Below are positions 10,228 through 22,300 of a DNA stretch of 64,000 nt, in pieces. This stretch comes from Anastrepha obliqua. Its lineage: Eukaryota > Arthropoda > Insecta > Diptera > Tephritidae. The position numbers and the translations under genes were made by a program. The notes beneath the pieces are model-generated. The model made no database searches. It had not been told where the DNA came from and worked only from the letters and a program-made list of their open reading frames with translations. The stretch spans positions 127,037,784 to 127,101,783 of the forward strand of contig NC_072893.1 in NCBI RefSeq assembly GCF_027943255.1. The letters run 5' to 3'. Numbering within the stretch: position 1 is the first letter of the stretch; each line of letters starts with the position of its first letter.

Positions 10228-11154
10228 AAGGGTGTTTTTTTAGAGGTTAGGTTTTCAAGTTGGCACTACTTTTTTCGTAGATGGTCTTTTTGACAGTTGT
10301 CACTTGATTTATGCTCAGTTTGGTTTGCCATTTCATAAGGAATAGACTTACACCTGAACAACGTTTGCAAATCGTGCAAATTTATTACGAAAATAATGGT
10401 TCGGTTCGCGCGACGCATCGAAGAAAATTTTGCTCAGCTATGAAGCTCACTTTTGGTTGAAGAGGTATGTCAATAAGCAAAATTGTCGCATTTGGAGTGA
10501 ACATAATCCACAAGCCATTGCTGAGATGCCGTTACATCCTCAAAAAGTCACTGTTTGGTGTGCTCTATGGGCAGAGGGAATCATTTGTCCATATTTCTTT
10601 AAAAATGAAGCCGGCCATAATGTTACAGTCAATGGAGAGCGCTATAGAGCCATGATTAATGACTTTTTCGTGCCTGAATTGGACGATGTTGATGTGGACG
10701 ACCTTTGGTCCCAACAAGACGGCGCTACATGCCATACAGCCAACGCAACAATCGATTTATTGAAGGAAACTTTTGGTGAGCGCATTATCTCGCACCGTGG
10801 ACCTGTGGCGTGGCCTCCAAGATCATGCGATATAACACCGCTGGACTATTTCTTGTGGGGCTATGTGAAGTCGCTTGTCTACGCAGATAAGCCCGAGACG
10901 ATTGACGTCTTGGAAGAGAATATTCGGCGCGTTATTGCTGACATACGGCCCCAATTGCTGTAAAAAGTGGTCGAAAGTTGGGCCTCTCGGCTGGAATTTA
11001 TTCGAGCCAGCCGCGGCGGCCACTTGCCCGAAATCATTTTTAAAACATAATGGCAAACCCTTATCTTTATAATAAAGCTAAATTCTTGGCCATAACGTTA
11101 AATTATATACGTTTTATTTCATCTTGAAAACCTAACCTCTAAAAAAACACCCTT
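10228..11154 (+). mobile_element. Deleted DD41D (rosa-type) mariner element, copy 1
   Basis: The inverted termini start AAGGGTGTTTTTTTAGAGG and match on both ends for about 30 bp. TA flanks both sides (10226-10227 and 11155-11156). The total is 927 bp, shorter than a full element of about 1.3 kb, because an internal segment of the transposase gene is missing near 10424. Confidence 0.9.
10345..11049 (+). pseudogene. DD41D transposase pseudogene, copy 1
   Basis: A short N-terminal piece (TPEQRLQIVQIYYENNGSV) is followed by a deletion and then the catalytic half from EAHFWLKRYVNKQNCR onward. The second and third catalytic Asp are present in QQDGATCH and PPRSCDITPLDYFLWG with 41 residues between them, which defines the DD41D group (rosa, Crmar2 in tephritids, from memory). 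Where family members have SDEAHF, this copy reads SYEAHF, so the first Asp appears to be lost to Tyr. A TAA at 10961-10963 replaces a Glu codon, and similarity continues beyond it to GGHLPEIIFKT. The copy is inactive by deletion, active-site change and stop. Confidence 0.85.
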
Positions 11155-11600
11155 TATTTTTTGTTCAAATTTTTTGGGACACAAATTGTGTTTTGCCATT
11201 TTTACATAACAGAGTAGGCTAATTTTTCCAAAAATGTGAAAATATAATTCCAAAAATATAATAAATTTGCTTTCTTTAATTATAATACATAATTTTTTTT
11301 TGTTTAAAGGTATATTTTATCCTATTTGCTGCTCGCAGTGCGTGTTCGAAACTCATTAGCTTATCGCCTCACTATTTGATCAGGAATTAACACAAAAAAA
11401 TGTTAATTTTCAGTGCAAAGTATACTTTCCAAAAAAAAAATATGTTGGGAAAAAAGTGTTTTTTTTTAATTTTTTGGCTAGGAAATTATGCTTCACCATT
11501 TTTGAAAAACAGAATTGGCTGATTTAGCAAAAATGAGAAAAAAGAATTCCAAAAATTGTTTCCTGCTCGTTAGTAATTCTTGTCACCATCTGGACACAAA

Positions 11601-14250
11601 TTTTTCAGAGAATGTGGAATCCAAGCCATACTGAAGTAGTTGTTTATTAGGCGTTGAATTTCCCAACCTAACACCACCTAACAGGGCCAAGCAAACACAG
11701 TCATTTTTGGCCTTTTGGCTCTTACCATGCGCGCTTCTCCTCCACATCTGATGTATGACTTAACATAAAGTTGCGTGCTACTTCCTTAAGATCTTGCCAT
11801 GCTGCAGTGTGGGCTTGACTTTTGTTTGGCCTACAGTAGTTTAGTGTTGGCCTAGGGAACTATTCCGTTGTTGAGCATTTGCGGTTGGCTGCCTTCTGCT
11901 TCATTCCGAACAATGCTTTAACTTTAATTTCATGCTGGCTTATGTGTATGTGTATGCTTTTGTTGGTGTAGTTGCAGCTTTGCGCCTTCACTAGCATTCG
12001 CTTTTCCCGCGCTCATTTCGACGCCCAAAGCACTCTGACACTTTGCTTTTGCCGGCACGTGTAGCACGAGTTCAGGCATGCAGGCAATAACTCACCCATC
12101 TGCTGCACTTAGATGTCGGAATGCAGCTCCATTGTGTTTTCTGTGCTAGAACTTTATAGTATTTTGAAGCAAGTCAAGAGATTTGTAGCTATGCACAGCC
12201 TGCTAATGCTAGATTATTCTTATTTGCCTCATTCGTCTATTACGCCATGTGACTTGCACTTCCAATGAATTTTGCTAAATTGAAATTTGCATTTAAAGGA
12301 CTGAGGTCTGAGTAATTCTAAGTAGGAGAAAGCAGCGCTCTTCCTTACGCAGCTGAGCAGTTTGGACTTGCTGCAGACTTAAACAAAACTTGGCAGAAGA
12401 TGGGGCCTTCAACCCAAGTATACTTTATGAGGAAAGCTCTTTCAAGAAATCGCAATATCAAACTACTTAGTAGAATACAAAGATCAGCCTACTCACTCCC
12501 TATTCTTAAATTAAAACATGTTTACAATAAAAGGCTCAAATAAATACTCTAACATTCCTCATTCTTACGTGAGGGAAACTTTTACCGAAAAGGGGTCAAC
12601 ATCTGATTATTTTATTACAAAATTATTTGTCCAGCGCCCCAGTGTTTAGCTATTTCGGTTTGTGTATTGATAAGCTGTCGGCTCCTATCGCCCATCAAGA
12701 AAAATAATGCCAAACAGAAGCCACTTTTGAGCTTAACTTTTCTTTATTCTAATGAATCTTCTTTTCTTTTAGGTCTAAAATATTTCTATTTACTAATTTC
12801 TCTTTGCTCTTTTCTCAGTTGCCATAATTTCACCTTTGATATTTTTGTGTGAAAAGCGACTGTCAATTTGATTAAAATCTAAAATTTTCTGCCATTTTTA
12901 TTAAATTTTACTTTATCAGTCTGCCTTTGAGCTTCATATTCAACAAGTTTTTAATAGAGAGGATTGTATGTGTGTATGTGTATACGTTAAAAGTCAAACA
13001 CACACGCCCATATACAAACTTCCACAGAAAAATACCTACACTACAGCTACCTCGCATTTGACGCGCCTGCAAATGAAGGCATACATTAGGGCGTGATCAA
13101 GGCAATAAATTGAGCAACAAACGAAAGGTACGAAGCAACTAAGATAAACAATAAGCAAAATTATGCACGCACAACAACAGCTGTGCATTACAAGTTTGTG
13201 TTGATTTCGATAAGTGGAATAAACAGAATAAAAATAAAAAAATTAAATTAAAAAAAAGTAAAGTCAAGTGAGGGGAGCAAAATACGTAATTAAAATTCAG
13301 TTCGACTTTGTGAATCCTGAGGGCTACTTTAAGGAAAGTTTTCAAACACATTTACACACACACAGTCATTCATGGAAGTAAATCAAGGCGCATATATATT
13401 TTTTCAAGTTTATTATATTTTCAAGCTGACTTTTACTTTCATTTCCTGGTCTGCACTCACACGCACACACACACACTACCATACACGTTCATAGATAATT
13501 ATCCCAAACTAATTAATTTAATACAAACTGTAATGCTTATGCGCAATGCCAACAAAAAAAAAAAAACAAAAACAATAAAAGAGCAAAGCAGCAGCAGCAG
13601 CAGAAATATAAACACGCACAACAACAATAAAAACAGCTTCTAAAGTAACTTTTTGGTGATAGTCGTAGTGCTCGCAAAGTGAAAGCTGAAACGCCAACAA
13701 AATGATAAAATGGATGCGTAAATGAATGCAAGTTGTAAATGTGTTTGTGTTTCTGTTTGCGTTGGTGTTTGTGCAAGTGCTAGCTTGTTTGTTTGCATTT
13801 ATTTTAGCCGCTGTTTGATAAGCAACTGACAGAAGTAATTACGATGACAGCTGCAGCCTGTAGATTGGTGCCAGACTAGGGACGTTGGCTGTGTTTGTTG
13901 CCTTCGCGTGCTGCTTGGCTGTCGTCCTGACAGCAACTTTCAATAGTGTTTTGGCATTCGGCTTTTGTTGCCGTTCAAGTTGAAGCTCTGGTGATGTGGG
14001 TGAGTGGCTGCTGTCATTGGTATGGCAACATCAAAGTCAGTTGCAGGTCGGTTAGAAGAAAAAAATCAAGTAAAATGAAGAAAAATTAAAATATTCAACC
14101 AGGAGAAAAAGGGTTTAGTGAAACGAAATCGATAAAATATTATCTACATTACATCTTTGATGTGTCAAGATATGTCAGACATGGCGGGTAGGTGCAGGTA
14201 ATTTATGTTGAAAGTAAAAAAAGCATGCTTTAAGTAAGCAAAAACTTTTT
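11601..14250. other. No gene recognised
   Basis: This is AT-rich sequence with a (CA)n-like run at 13445-13475 and an A-rich plus CAGCAG stretch at 13550-13600. Small frames on both strands (12667-12852, 13139-13351, 13518-13776) are low-complexity. I see no terminal repeats. Confidence 0.6.
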
Positions 14251-15124
14251 TTTTTTTTGTTTCGAAACAAGTCTTCTGACGCAAAAATTGTTCTTTAAAA
14301 GAATCGCATAAATTGCGTTTTTAGAATTTTAAATTATAGTTGCATAAATAAATGCAAACAAATTCTCAAAATTACCAAATATTTTTGTAGAATTTTATTT
14401 CTAACCCTTAAACTTTATTTTAATTGCTGTTATTTTTCACTTAAGAATTTTTCCACTTAACAAAAAATGTTCTAACATCATAAAGAATTATCTAAAATTT
14501 TATTTATGTCTTCCTTGAATTTGAAATTTTAATTGCTGCAATTCTTTGTTTTAGAAGTTTTTCATTTAACACAAAATGTTGAAAATTCTCCCATATTCTT
14601 CTTTCTTCAATTCTAATAAATCTATTTATATACGTCAAAGCTTTCTAAACGCTTTGAACATCTTCAAGCACACTTTTTTTCTTAGAACCCTTCAAGGGAA
14701 AAAGTTTTACAAAACAAAAAGTAAATAGTAAAATATTTAGAAAAAAAGTATACTCAAATATTTTACTTCCATAGATGCAAAATTCTAAGCATAAATATAT
14801 TGCCGGTATCTCATATAAATCATTGAAAAAAAAAAAAGTTAAGCAATTCTTATATTTTCTGGATCCATGTAAGTGCTAAACGTATTAAAAAATTATTAAT
14901 TACGTATTTTTCTCAATTTATTTCAAACAAATATGGAAATTTTTAACAAAAACTCGAAATATCTTTTCTCTTTGAAAACTTTTTCAGAAATTAAGTTTTT
15001 TTTAAACGAAATCTGTCGCAGTTTAAACATAATCACGAATTTTTACTGAAATCGTGTTTTTAGTATTTTTTTAGAAACTTTTTTTTCATTAGCTCATATT
15101 CTGATATTTCATATTTTAATGACT
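14251..15124. other. Very AT-rich, poly-T/poly-A rich stretch
   Basis: This is runs of T and A with recurring TTTTCATTTAACA and CAAAATGTT words (near 14440-14480 and 14560-14585), which suggest decayed tandem repeats. There is no gene. Confidence 0.5.
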
Positions 15125-15210
15125 CATAGATGCGTGAAGTTAAGGAGCCCCTTAAATCATACATTTCAATGAATGAAGCCTAACCAAAGGCGCAACTCTC
15201 GGTTAGTAGT
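15125..15210 (+). repeat. Left arm of a ~80-bp inverted repeat
   Basis: This contains GAAGCCTAACCAAAGGCG, preceded by AGCCCCTTAAATC. Its reverse complement recurs at 18125-18205 (CGCCTTTGGTTAGGCTTC, then GAAGGGGCT). By eye the two align over ~80 bp with roughly one mismatch in four outside the identical core. Confidence 0.75.
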
Positions 15211-15992
15211 CTACTAATAGCACTAGTTATTTTTAAATGTTTAATAAAAAAAATCGGAATAGTTTTTCTCTTTGAAAATTTTTGGAGGAAAATTGATTTA
15301 AAAATTGAAAAAAAATTCTATCATATTGCCGCATTTATAGTTTCTTCTTGCGCTTAAAAATATTTCTGATTTTTCAGCACTTTGATATACTTTGACAAAA
15401 TTATTTCTATTTATTATTTGGAATTTACGAAAAACTTAATTAACATTAAAGCATTTCTTTTGCTTTTTTTAAGGTTTAATAGAATTGAAAATCTAATCCG
15501 TAATAAAGAGACTAAGCCCCGAAATGTGGGCAGATGGTTATTAATAACACCCCGTTACACACATTCTGTCCTATGAACCAAATATACTTTTTCGGAAAGG
15601 GGATAAAAAATAAAAATACACGTGTATCGGCGATTTTCATGTACACGTCACAATTTTTTTTGTTTTGTATTTTATAACTTTAAACGATCAATTCTTCTTT
15701 GCGTATCTGTATAGCCACACGATCTCAGGATTAGCTTAACGGATTTGAATGAAATTGGGCACACAGATGGTGTATCACATTTCTAGATTTTCCACCTAGG
15801 TGTTTCCACTGACAATGTTTCACACGGTTGCCACCTGTTCGAAAACAAAAAAAATTGCATGAGATATGCCGATGAGGGTATCAAAAGAAAGGTATTTCAC
15901 TCCGTACTACAATAGAGATATAAAACCCCGAATTTTTTTATTAATTTTATTATATTAAAATTAAAAATTGTTACATTAAAAATTTTAATGCT

Positions 15993-16713
15993 TTAAAGAA
16001 ACATGGGCTTTTTATTTTTGCGTTTGTAAACATTTGTGTCAGTATCGCGACAAATAGACCAACAGTGTTCGCCAAGCATATGCGTAGTGTCTTGTCCTTT
16101 AAAGCGCTTTTCAATAGCCGCAATGTCCTGATGGAAGCTTTCGCCATGTTCATCGCTACAAGCTCCTAAATCAACAGGGAAACAATCTAAATGAGCGTGA
16201 AGGAAATGGATCTTTAGCGACATTAATATGCACATTTCGCCATATGCCGAAATCATTTCTGCAACAATATTTTTATAATTGTCAGCTCGTTTGTTGCCAA
16301 GAAACTGCTCAATAACGGCAACTGTGCCTTTCCATGCACGTTGTTCGACAGCATTCAATTTTGATGAAAATTCATAACTTGCAACTATTTTTTTATATGC
16401 GGATCACTGAAAACACCTTAAATTATACACATCATTAAAAAAATAAAGTTACTAAAAGCCTTCGTAAAAAAATACCTGCATGAATCTTTGCGCCGCTCAA
16501 TTCCGGAGTATACCACAAGTAAGAAACATAAGCAGTCTTGAATATTTTCTGAAACGAATTAACCCGTGTTTTCGTAATATTTTTAAAATTTTTAGTTGGT
16601 GCGAATAAGCCACAAGCGTAACAAAAGTTATTTCGAGTCGAGCACTGCATTTTTCGTAAGATGAAATATACAGAAAGACGTTTTCGCGCAACAGAACTTA
16701 AAACAATTGTCAA
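15993..16713 (-). pseudogene. Conserved arthropod transposon-borne protein (copy 2), two exons
   Basis: The upstream exon (16713-16476) encodes NNFCYACGLFAPTKNFKNIT, with a Cys-x2-Cys pair resembling a zinc-binding start. The downstream exon (16406-15993) encodes EFSSKLNAVEQRAW, FLGNKR, MSLKIHFLHAHL, SDEHGESFHQD, IEKRFKG and a basic C-terminus. The two are separated by a GT…TTTTCAG interval of 69 bp (16475-16407), a typical fly intron size. The downstream half aligns block by block with copy 1 (2151-2572), and the acceptor lies at the equivalent place. After splicing, the frame breaks within a few codons at CGCATATAAAAAAA, where an extra AT dinucleotide would explain the shift. From memory, longer arthropod relatives have a large middle part that is absent here, so this may be an internally deleted, non-autonomous copy. 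The function is unknown. Confidence 0.65.
16407..16475 (-). other. Probable 69-bp intron in element 2
   Basis: On the minus strand the interval begins CATGCAG|GTATTTTTTTACG and ends AAGGTGTTTTCAG|TGATCC. Both splice sites fit the consensus, and a T-rich tract precedes the acceptor. It joins the Cys-motif exon to the conserved C-terminal exon. Confidence 0.6.
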
Positions 16714-17206
16714 AGTATACGTCTCCTAGTAGTGCAACTGTCAGATGATCGGAACTTCCGGAACTGTAACAAACACACAAACGGTACAGAGTGTGTTGTA
16801 TGAAACAATAAATTAAAGGTTAATAAGTTGTTTAAAAATTTGGAGTCCCTTCAAGTTATGCCGAAAATTTAGAAAAATTTTTTTTTTTAGAAAAAAAAAA
16901 ATTCAAGAAAATCTGAGAATTGATAAAATTTTTTTTTTTTAATTTTACATAATAAAAACATTTCCACGAATCTGCCTGCAGAAATTCAGCGCGATTGGAT
17001 CACGGAAAAAGGGTTAAAAATTGATCCAAAGTTTTTCACACAGGCGGACTACGAGCTCTATATTTTATACATAAAAAAAAATTCTGACGTGTACATGAAA
17101 ATCGCCGATACACGTGTATTTTTATTTTTTCTCCCCTTTCCGAAAAAGTATATTATATTTGGTTCATAGCACAGAAAAAAAGTTCGTTTTCGTAACGCAG
17201 TGTTAT

Positions 17207-18124
17207 GAACAGAATTGATGTATGTAGTATGAGTATTTCTTTTCGCTGAAACGAAAATTTGTTTCCAAGAATAAATAAATGATTAAATTCTGCGGATATA
17301 AAAGTATGGAAAGTTGAAATGTATTTCAGAAAGTAAAAGCAAAAATAAATCTATGCGACTAATTTAAACTTCTTTTTCCATATATTCCAACAAGCTTGAA
17401 AGCCATTAAAGATAAGTAGCCAAAGAGTTGTTAAATCTTGATAAAACTGGAGCAGATAAGGCGTGCGATTTACCTGCTGCATGCAAGAATAATATAAATA
17501 CAAATAAATATTTACCAGCGCATTTAGAGCATACAATTATTAATGAGCTGCTTGCTAAATATTCGTAAATATTATTTATGCCTGACATACTTTCAAACAC
17601 ACACACACTATAATAAGCTGATTAACATATCTACACTAATGTATACATTTAAATTTATTATGCTTGCATTACCAATTATTAATATAAAGCTCTCGGTCAT
17701 GACTTGCATTAAATCTTACAACACACACACACAAGCACATTTTGCGTACATATTTTTGAGTTTCTCAGTGAATTCACAAACTTTGCTTCTAAAAGCTAAA
17801 TATTTAATGCTTTTGTTTTTTTCTAAATATCTTAAACCGGTGAGTATACGACTTATGATAAGCTTTGATGGAGTAATTATGTATTTATATTCCTTTAAAA
17901 TTAAAAGCAATAAAACAAAAATTTCAAGTGCCGTAAATTTAATGGAATGAATACCCAGCGTGAAAAGGCAAATAATTGCAGTTGCAGAGATAATAACTTT
18001 ATATATTGCATTTGTTAGTCATTGCTAAGTAAATTGTTGACTATGAAATGCACAAAAGCCTAAATGTATGCAATGAAATTTTGGGCAATTTGTCATTGTT
18101 TTGCATTTCCTTAGACATGGTTAA
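17207..18124. other. No gene recognised
   Basis: This is AT-rich sequence with short CACACACA runs near 17597 and 17722. The frame at 17543-17950 is Ile/Leu/Ser-rich without a domain. Confidence 0.6.
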
Positions 18125-18205
18125 GAGGACTGCTAGAGGTGAGTAACGCCTTTGGTTAGGCTTCATATATTGAAATATCCGATTGAAGGGGCTACTTAAT
18201 TGCAA
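18125..18205 (-). repeat. Right arm of the ~80-bp inverted repeat
   Basis: This is the mirror of 15125-15210. The two arms enclose about 2.9 kb that includes the whole of element 2, so they could be termini of a larger decayed element or two chance-inverted copies of one dispersed repeat. Confidence 0.7.
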
Positions 18206-18209
18206 GCAT

Positions 18210-19060
18210 TTTTAAATAAAATTTTTTTAAAACAACATTTTATAAAATTTTTAAAATATTTAAAATTTTAACAGAAAACAAAAGTATTTAAATTTTGAAA
18301 ATATTAAAAAAAAAAAAATTATCAGAACTAGATGAGTTCCTAAGTTGGAAAAAATGTTGCAAAATTTAGTGGTTGAAATTTTAAAATTTTAATTAAGTAA
18401 AAAAAAATTTTTGAAAATTTTAAACAAAACAAACAAGAAAACAAGAGTATTTAAATTTTGAAAATATCTATTAAGAAAAAATTATTATAATTTGAAGAAA
18501 CTCAAAGTTGGAGAAAATGTGGGAAAATTTAATGGGTGAAAGCAAATTTTGAAAATTTTAGAACAAAACAAACAAGAAAACAGAAGTACGTATTTAAATT
18601 TTCAAAATATTAAAAAAAAATTATAATAATTTAAAGAGTTGCAAAGTTCTAAAAAATGTGGCAAAATTTAATGGTTAAAATCTTGAAATTTTAATTAAGT
18701 AAAAAATAAATTTTGAAAATCTTAAACGAAACAAACAAGAAAACAAAAGCATTTAAATTTTGAAAATATCTATTAAGAAAAAATTATTATAATTTAAAGA
18801 AATTCAAAGTTGGAGAAAATGTGGAAAAATTTAATGGCTGAAATTTAAAATTTTAGCTAAATAAAAAACAAATTTTGAAAATTTTAAAACAAAAATTTTT
18901 AAATTTTGAAAGTATTAAAACAAACTTTAGTAATCTCTTAAAAAAATTTTAGTTGGAAAAAAATTTAAAAAATTTAGTGTTTTTTGTTTTTGAAAATATT
19001 AAAACAAAATTTATTAATTCTAAAAATTTTTGTAAGGGGAAAAATGTGGCAAAATTTGTT
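18210..19060. repeat. AT-rich tandem array, ~135-165 bp units
   Basis: The words 'AAACAAGAAAACA', 'TATTTAAATTTTGAAAATAT', 'ATTATTATAATTTAAAGAA' and 'AAAGTTGGAGAAAATGTGG' recur in the same order at about 18260, 18430, 18567, 18733 and 18880. The units have drifted and vary in length. Confidence 0.75.
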
Positions 19061-19086
19061 CGTCAAAATTTTGTAAGATGCTAGCT

Positions 19087-19369
19087 CTGACGAGCTCCTC
19101 CTCTTATTTGTGGTGTGCGTCTTGATGTTGTTCCACAAATGGAGGGACCTACAGTTTCAAGCCGACTCCGACCGGCAGATATTTTTTTATGAGGAGCTTT
19201 TTCATGGCAGAAATATACTCGGAGGTTTGCCATTGCCTGGCGAGGGGCGACCGCTATTAGAAAAATGTTTTTCTTACTTTTGGTGTTTCACCGAGATTCG
19301 AAACGACGTTCTCTCTGTGAATTCCGAATGGTAGTCACGCACCAACCCATTCGGCTACGGCGTCCGCCA
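19087..19369 (-). mobile_element. tRNA-derived SINE, copy A
   Basis: On the minus strand this begins with a tRNA-like head: GTAGCCGAATGGGTTGG fits an RNA polymerase III A box, and a degenerate GTTTCGAATCTCGG fits the B box. The body reads CTTTTTCATGGCAGAAAT and GGAACAACATCAAGACGC in the shared family order. The A-to-B box spacing resembles a tRNA with a long variable arm (Ser or Leu type). The 3' tail is missing or diverged in this copy. Confidence 0.85.
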
Positions 19370-22300
19370 CGATATTTACATTCTGTAAAGGTCAATTACA
19401 TTCATTTTTTGTTTCACAAAGTTTTTAAATATACTCGTTTTAAGAGATTTTTGTTCTTCGGCTTAATTTTCAATGCATATTTATATGTTGTGAAAAGCAA
19501 ATTACTAGTACTAACAACCTAATTAAATGTCGCACTTTGCTTTTAATTTACTTTGCGTAAGAAAAATCTTAAACCTATTTTTCTTCTCTTTTTGTTTTTA
19601 AAATAATGGAAAGAAAACAAGGCAAAAAACATATTCGTACCAGTAAAATATTTTAATATGTTCAAAGTCGCTTAAACCACATCAAAAATCGTATTTAACA
19701 TTTTTACAAGCTTTCATATTGCATGTGTTTTCATGTTTTGCCGCTCATCCACGAAGCTTCAGAACCTTTGATAAACATTTACATTGCCTACTTTTGTGCG
19801 CTCAATGCTAGCGGCAGCATCAAACTATGTTTATGTAATTGGTGTTAGTAATTATTAAACACTGATTAACGACTCATTGTCCCGGGCGGCGGCTAGCAGA
19901 AAGCATTGAGAAAAATGCTATGCAAACAGTGGGATACAGAGAGTGAGACAGAGAAACCGAGAGAGGTATGAAGATAGAGAAGAAGAGCGATTAGCAAGGG
20001 AACAAACGAAGCGAGAAAAATTATGTTTATTACGAAGTAAATAAATCATCTTTTTCTACTTAATAGCTTTACCGTATCCTTCTTTATTTCGGGTTTATCA
20101 TAAAATTGTTCCGTATGGCATTATCCGCAGCACATTATGTCTACTCTTAATTGCCGCGCTTATCGTACTAATTTCACTCAATTCCACTGCCCTAGCAACG
20201 GTTGGCATTCGTTTGGGATTGTCACCTTGGCGCAACAGGCCTCGACTGATTATTGTGTTTTAGTGATGCATGTTTGAGATTCCTTCTTGTTACTTCTACT
20301 TTGGTGTCTGTACACAACCAATGCCATTAATTACCTTATAATCCGCGCTTTGTACTTTCGTGTTTTCTAATCTCTCACAGCAGTTGCCCTAAGCACGCCA
20401 ATTTGAAGCAAAGTCTTTAGCTCTATAGTCTACGTTGAGGCACACAAACGGAAGCACTAATAGCTGTTGTAAAAACTTTGCTTTGATTTTCTTCGCACTG
20501 TTCAGACTCACACCAGTCACGTTACGTTGCTACTCGTTTAACTGCTTCGAGTCATCGGCACCGCATCTGGTAAATATTTTCCTGCGTATAAATCACTTTA
20601 GCGCCAACTACTCTCCACCAAGCACCTCGCATGGGCTGCAGGTTGTGATAAACCAGTTTTTCGAAGCCGCCAAAAACCAATTTGTTTCAATAAATGTAGA
20701 ATTTAATACCATTCATTAGTCGCGCAGATGATGACGAAGGTGAGAAAATAACGAGTGTATGAGCAGCTACTGTGGAAGATGAATACGTGGAAAGCACAGC
20801 GCGTTGTTGTTTATGAGAATATTTGATGAGCGAGAAAGAATTTATGCAACGACTTTGATGAAAGGCACAGATGAGGAGATTGGTAGATGCGGGGAGGGTG
20901 GTAGCAAGGAATTATACAATAGAACGACAGAAAGAAAGCTGAAGTTGAAAAAAGACGGAAAGCTTACTATGTATGGCCTCACGAATGCTGACCATAAAAA
21001 TTAAATATTTTTTCTCAAAGTGGGTAGCTATTCCGCTACCTTCGATTTAGCAGTCATTATGTCGCTCACCTGCAGTAACAGTCGAACTTGCAGTATGCAG
21101 TGCACCCAAATTTCACTCCGGCGGAGTTAGACTACTCGTAACAAATAAATAAGCCAGTAGCTTAAGATTGTCACTAAGAATTTCACCAATATATTAGGTC
21201 TGTGAGCCGAAGCCATAATTTAAAAATTAATTTTAAAAAATCAAAAAATACGACAATTATGTTTTGAGATGGGTGTGATTTTTGTGGAGGTTACAAATAC
21301 CGGAAAGTGTATTTAAAAAGTTGCGTTAGAACAAAAACACAAAAGGCTTTAAAAATAGCTAGCGTTAAGACCACATCAGGTATAATAAATAGGCGCTCTA
21401 AGGTTTTGCTATAAGAGTCTTAACTGAATTTTTTAAACACAGAGCTGTAAATGGCTACGGAAAGTGTATTTTTTTTTATTTTTTTCCTTGATAAATTATA
21501 CATTAAGATGGCATTTTCAATTGAAAGTGTATGAAATAAAAGAAATTTTACACTTCTTTACTGCATACTTTTCCATCATGTCTGCTCGCTTGCAAGAATT
21601 GAATTGTTTACTTAAACTTACCTTGATTTACATATACATAAATATCCCTCTGTGCTCACCCAAAAACCAGCGTAATTTCTCTTCCATATCAAGTTCGCCC
21701 TCCTGCCACACATTCCTGTCAGTATAATAAGTTTGTCAGCCACCGGCGGCCGTCGTACATCTTGTTCCATTCATTGACAACTCCATCCACCGCTACGAGC
21801 ATCAACAGTGCCTATCTGCATATACCTACACCCACGGGCACACACACACCCATGCCAATGTATACGCATTTCACAACAAGTAAAATCAACCTGTTAGCTA
21901 CTCAAACAATCGCATTTTCTTGTAATTTTCTTACACCCAACTTTTCTTTTACTCAACAGCTGCATGTTTTTCTTAGCTGCTTCCGCTCATTTGGAATTTT
22001 CCTTTTCCTCCGCAATTCGTTCAAGTTAAATGTTTATTTATATTTCACTTTTCCACCGCCTATTATTTTTACCTTGGTTTATTATTTTTTATTGTGGTTG
22101 TTTTGCTTTGTGCTAAAAGCGTTTTCTCTCATCTCTCGACGTACCTACCCACACTTTCTTGACTGAATAAAATTTACACAATTTTCAAGCGATTTTCGGT
22201 TGTTCTTCCACTTGGCTGGGTTCGTCATGGCGTATGAGTGTTATTTAATGAAATTATTTTTAAAAGTCGTGTTAAATGTATTAAATTTCGTTTGAATTTT

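Larger units (their letters stand above)
9840..11600. repeat. Degenerate ~250-300 bp satellite split by a DD41D element
   Basis: The module 'GTGTTCGAAACTC…TTATCG' occurs at 9849 and 11342. The module 'TTGTG(C/T)TTTG(T/C)CATTTTT…ACAGAGTTGGATGA' occurs at about 10002, 11182 and 11485. Spacing is 303 bp between the last two, and about 250 bp across the transposon once its 927 bp are subtracted. Confidence 0.65.
15545..17206 (-). mobile_element. DNA transposon with ~110-bp TIRs (element 2), related to element 1
   Basis: The left end reads ATAACACCCCGTTAC. The right end, reverse-complemented, reads ATAACACTGCGTTAC. After a diverged spacer both ends share CTATGAACCAAATATA, CTTTTTCGGAAAGGGGA and a block ending at GATTTTCATGTACACGTCA (left to 15651, right from 17084). 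The ATAACACTG terminus matches element 1, and so does the encoded protein. The element is ~1.66 kb and its gene runs on the minus strand. I could not settle a target-site duplication. Confidence 0.8.

Noticed and set aside
19265..19369. Functional tRNA gene suggested by A and B boxes
   Set aside because: The head cannot form a complete acceptor stem with intact arms and is followed by the SINE body; it is repeated in other copies.
21762..22166. 134-codon open frame
   Set aside because: Its composition (Thr, Pro, His, Phe) looks like translated simple sequence, with no domain.
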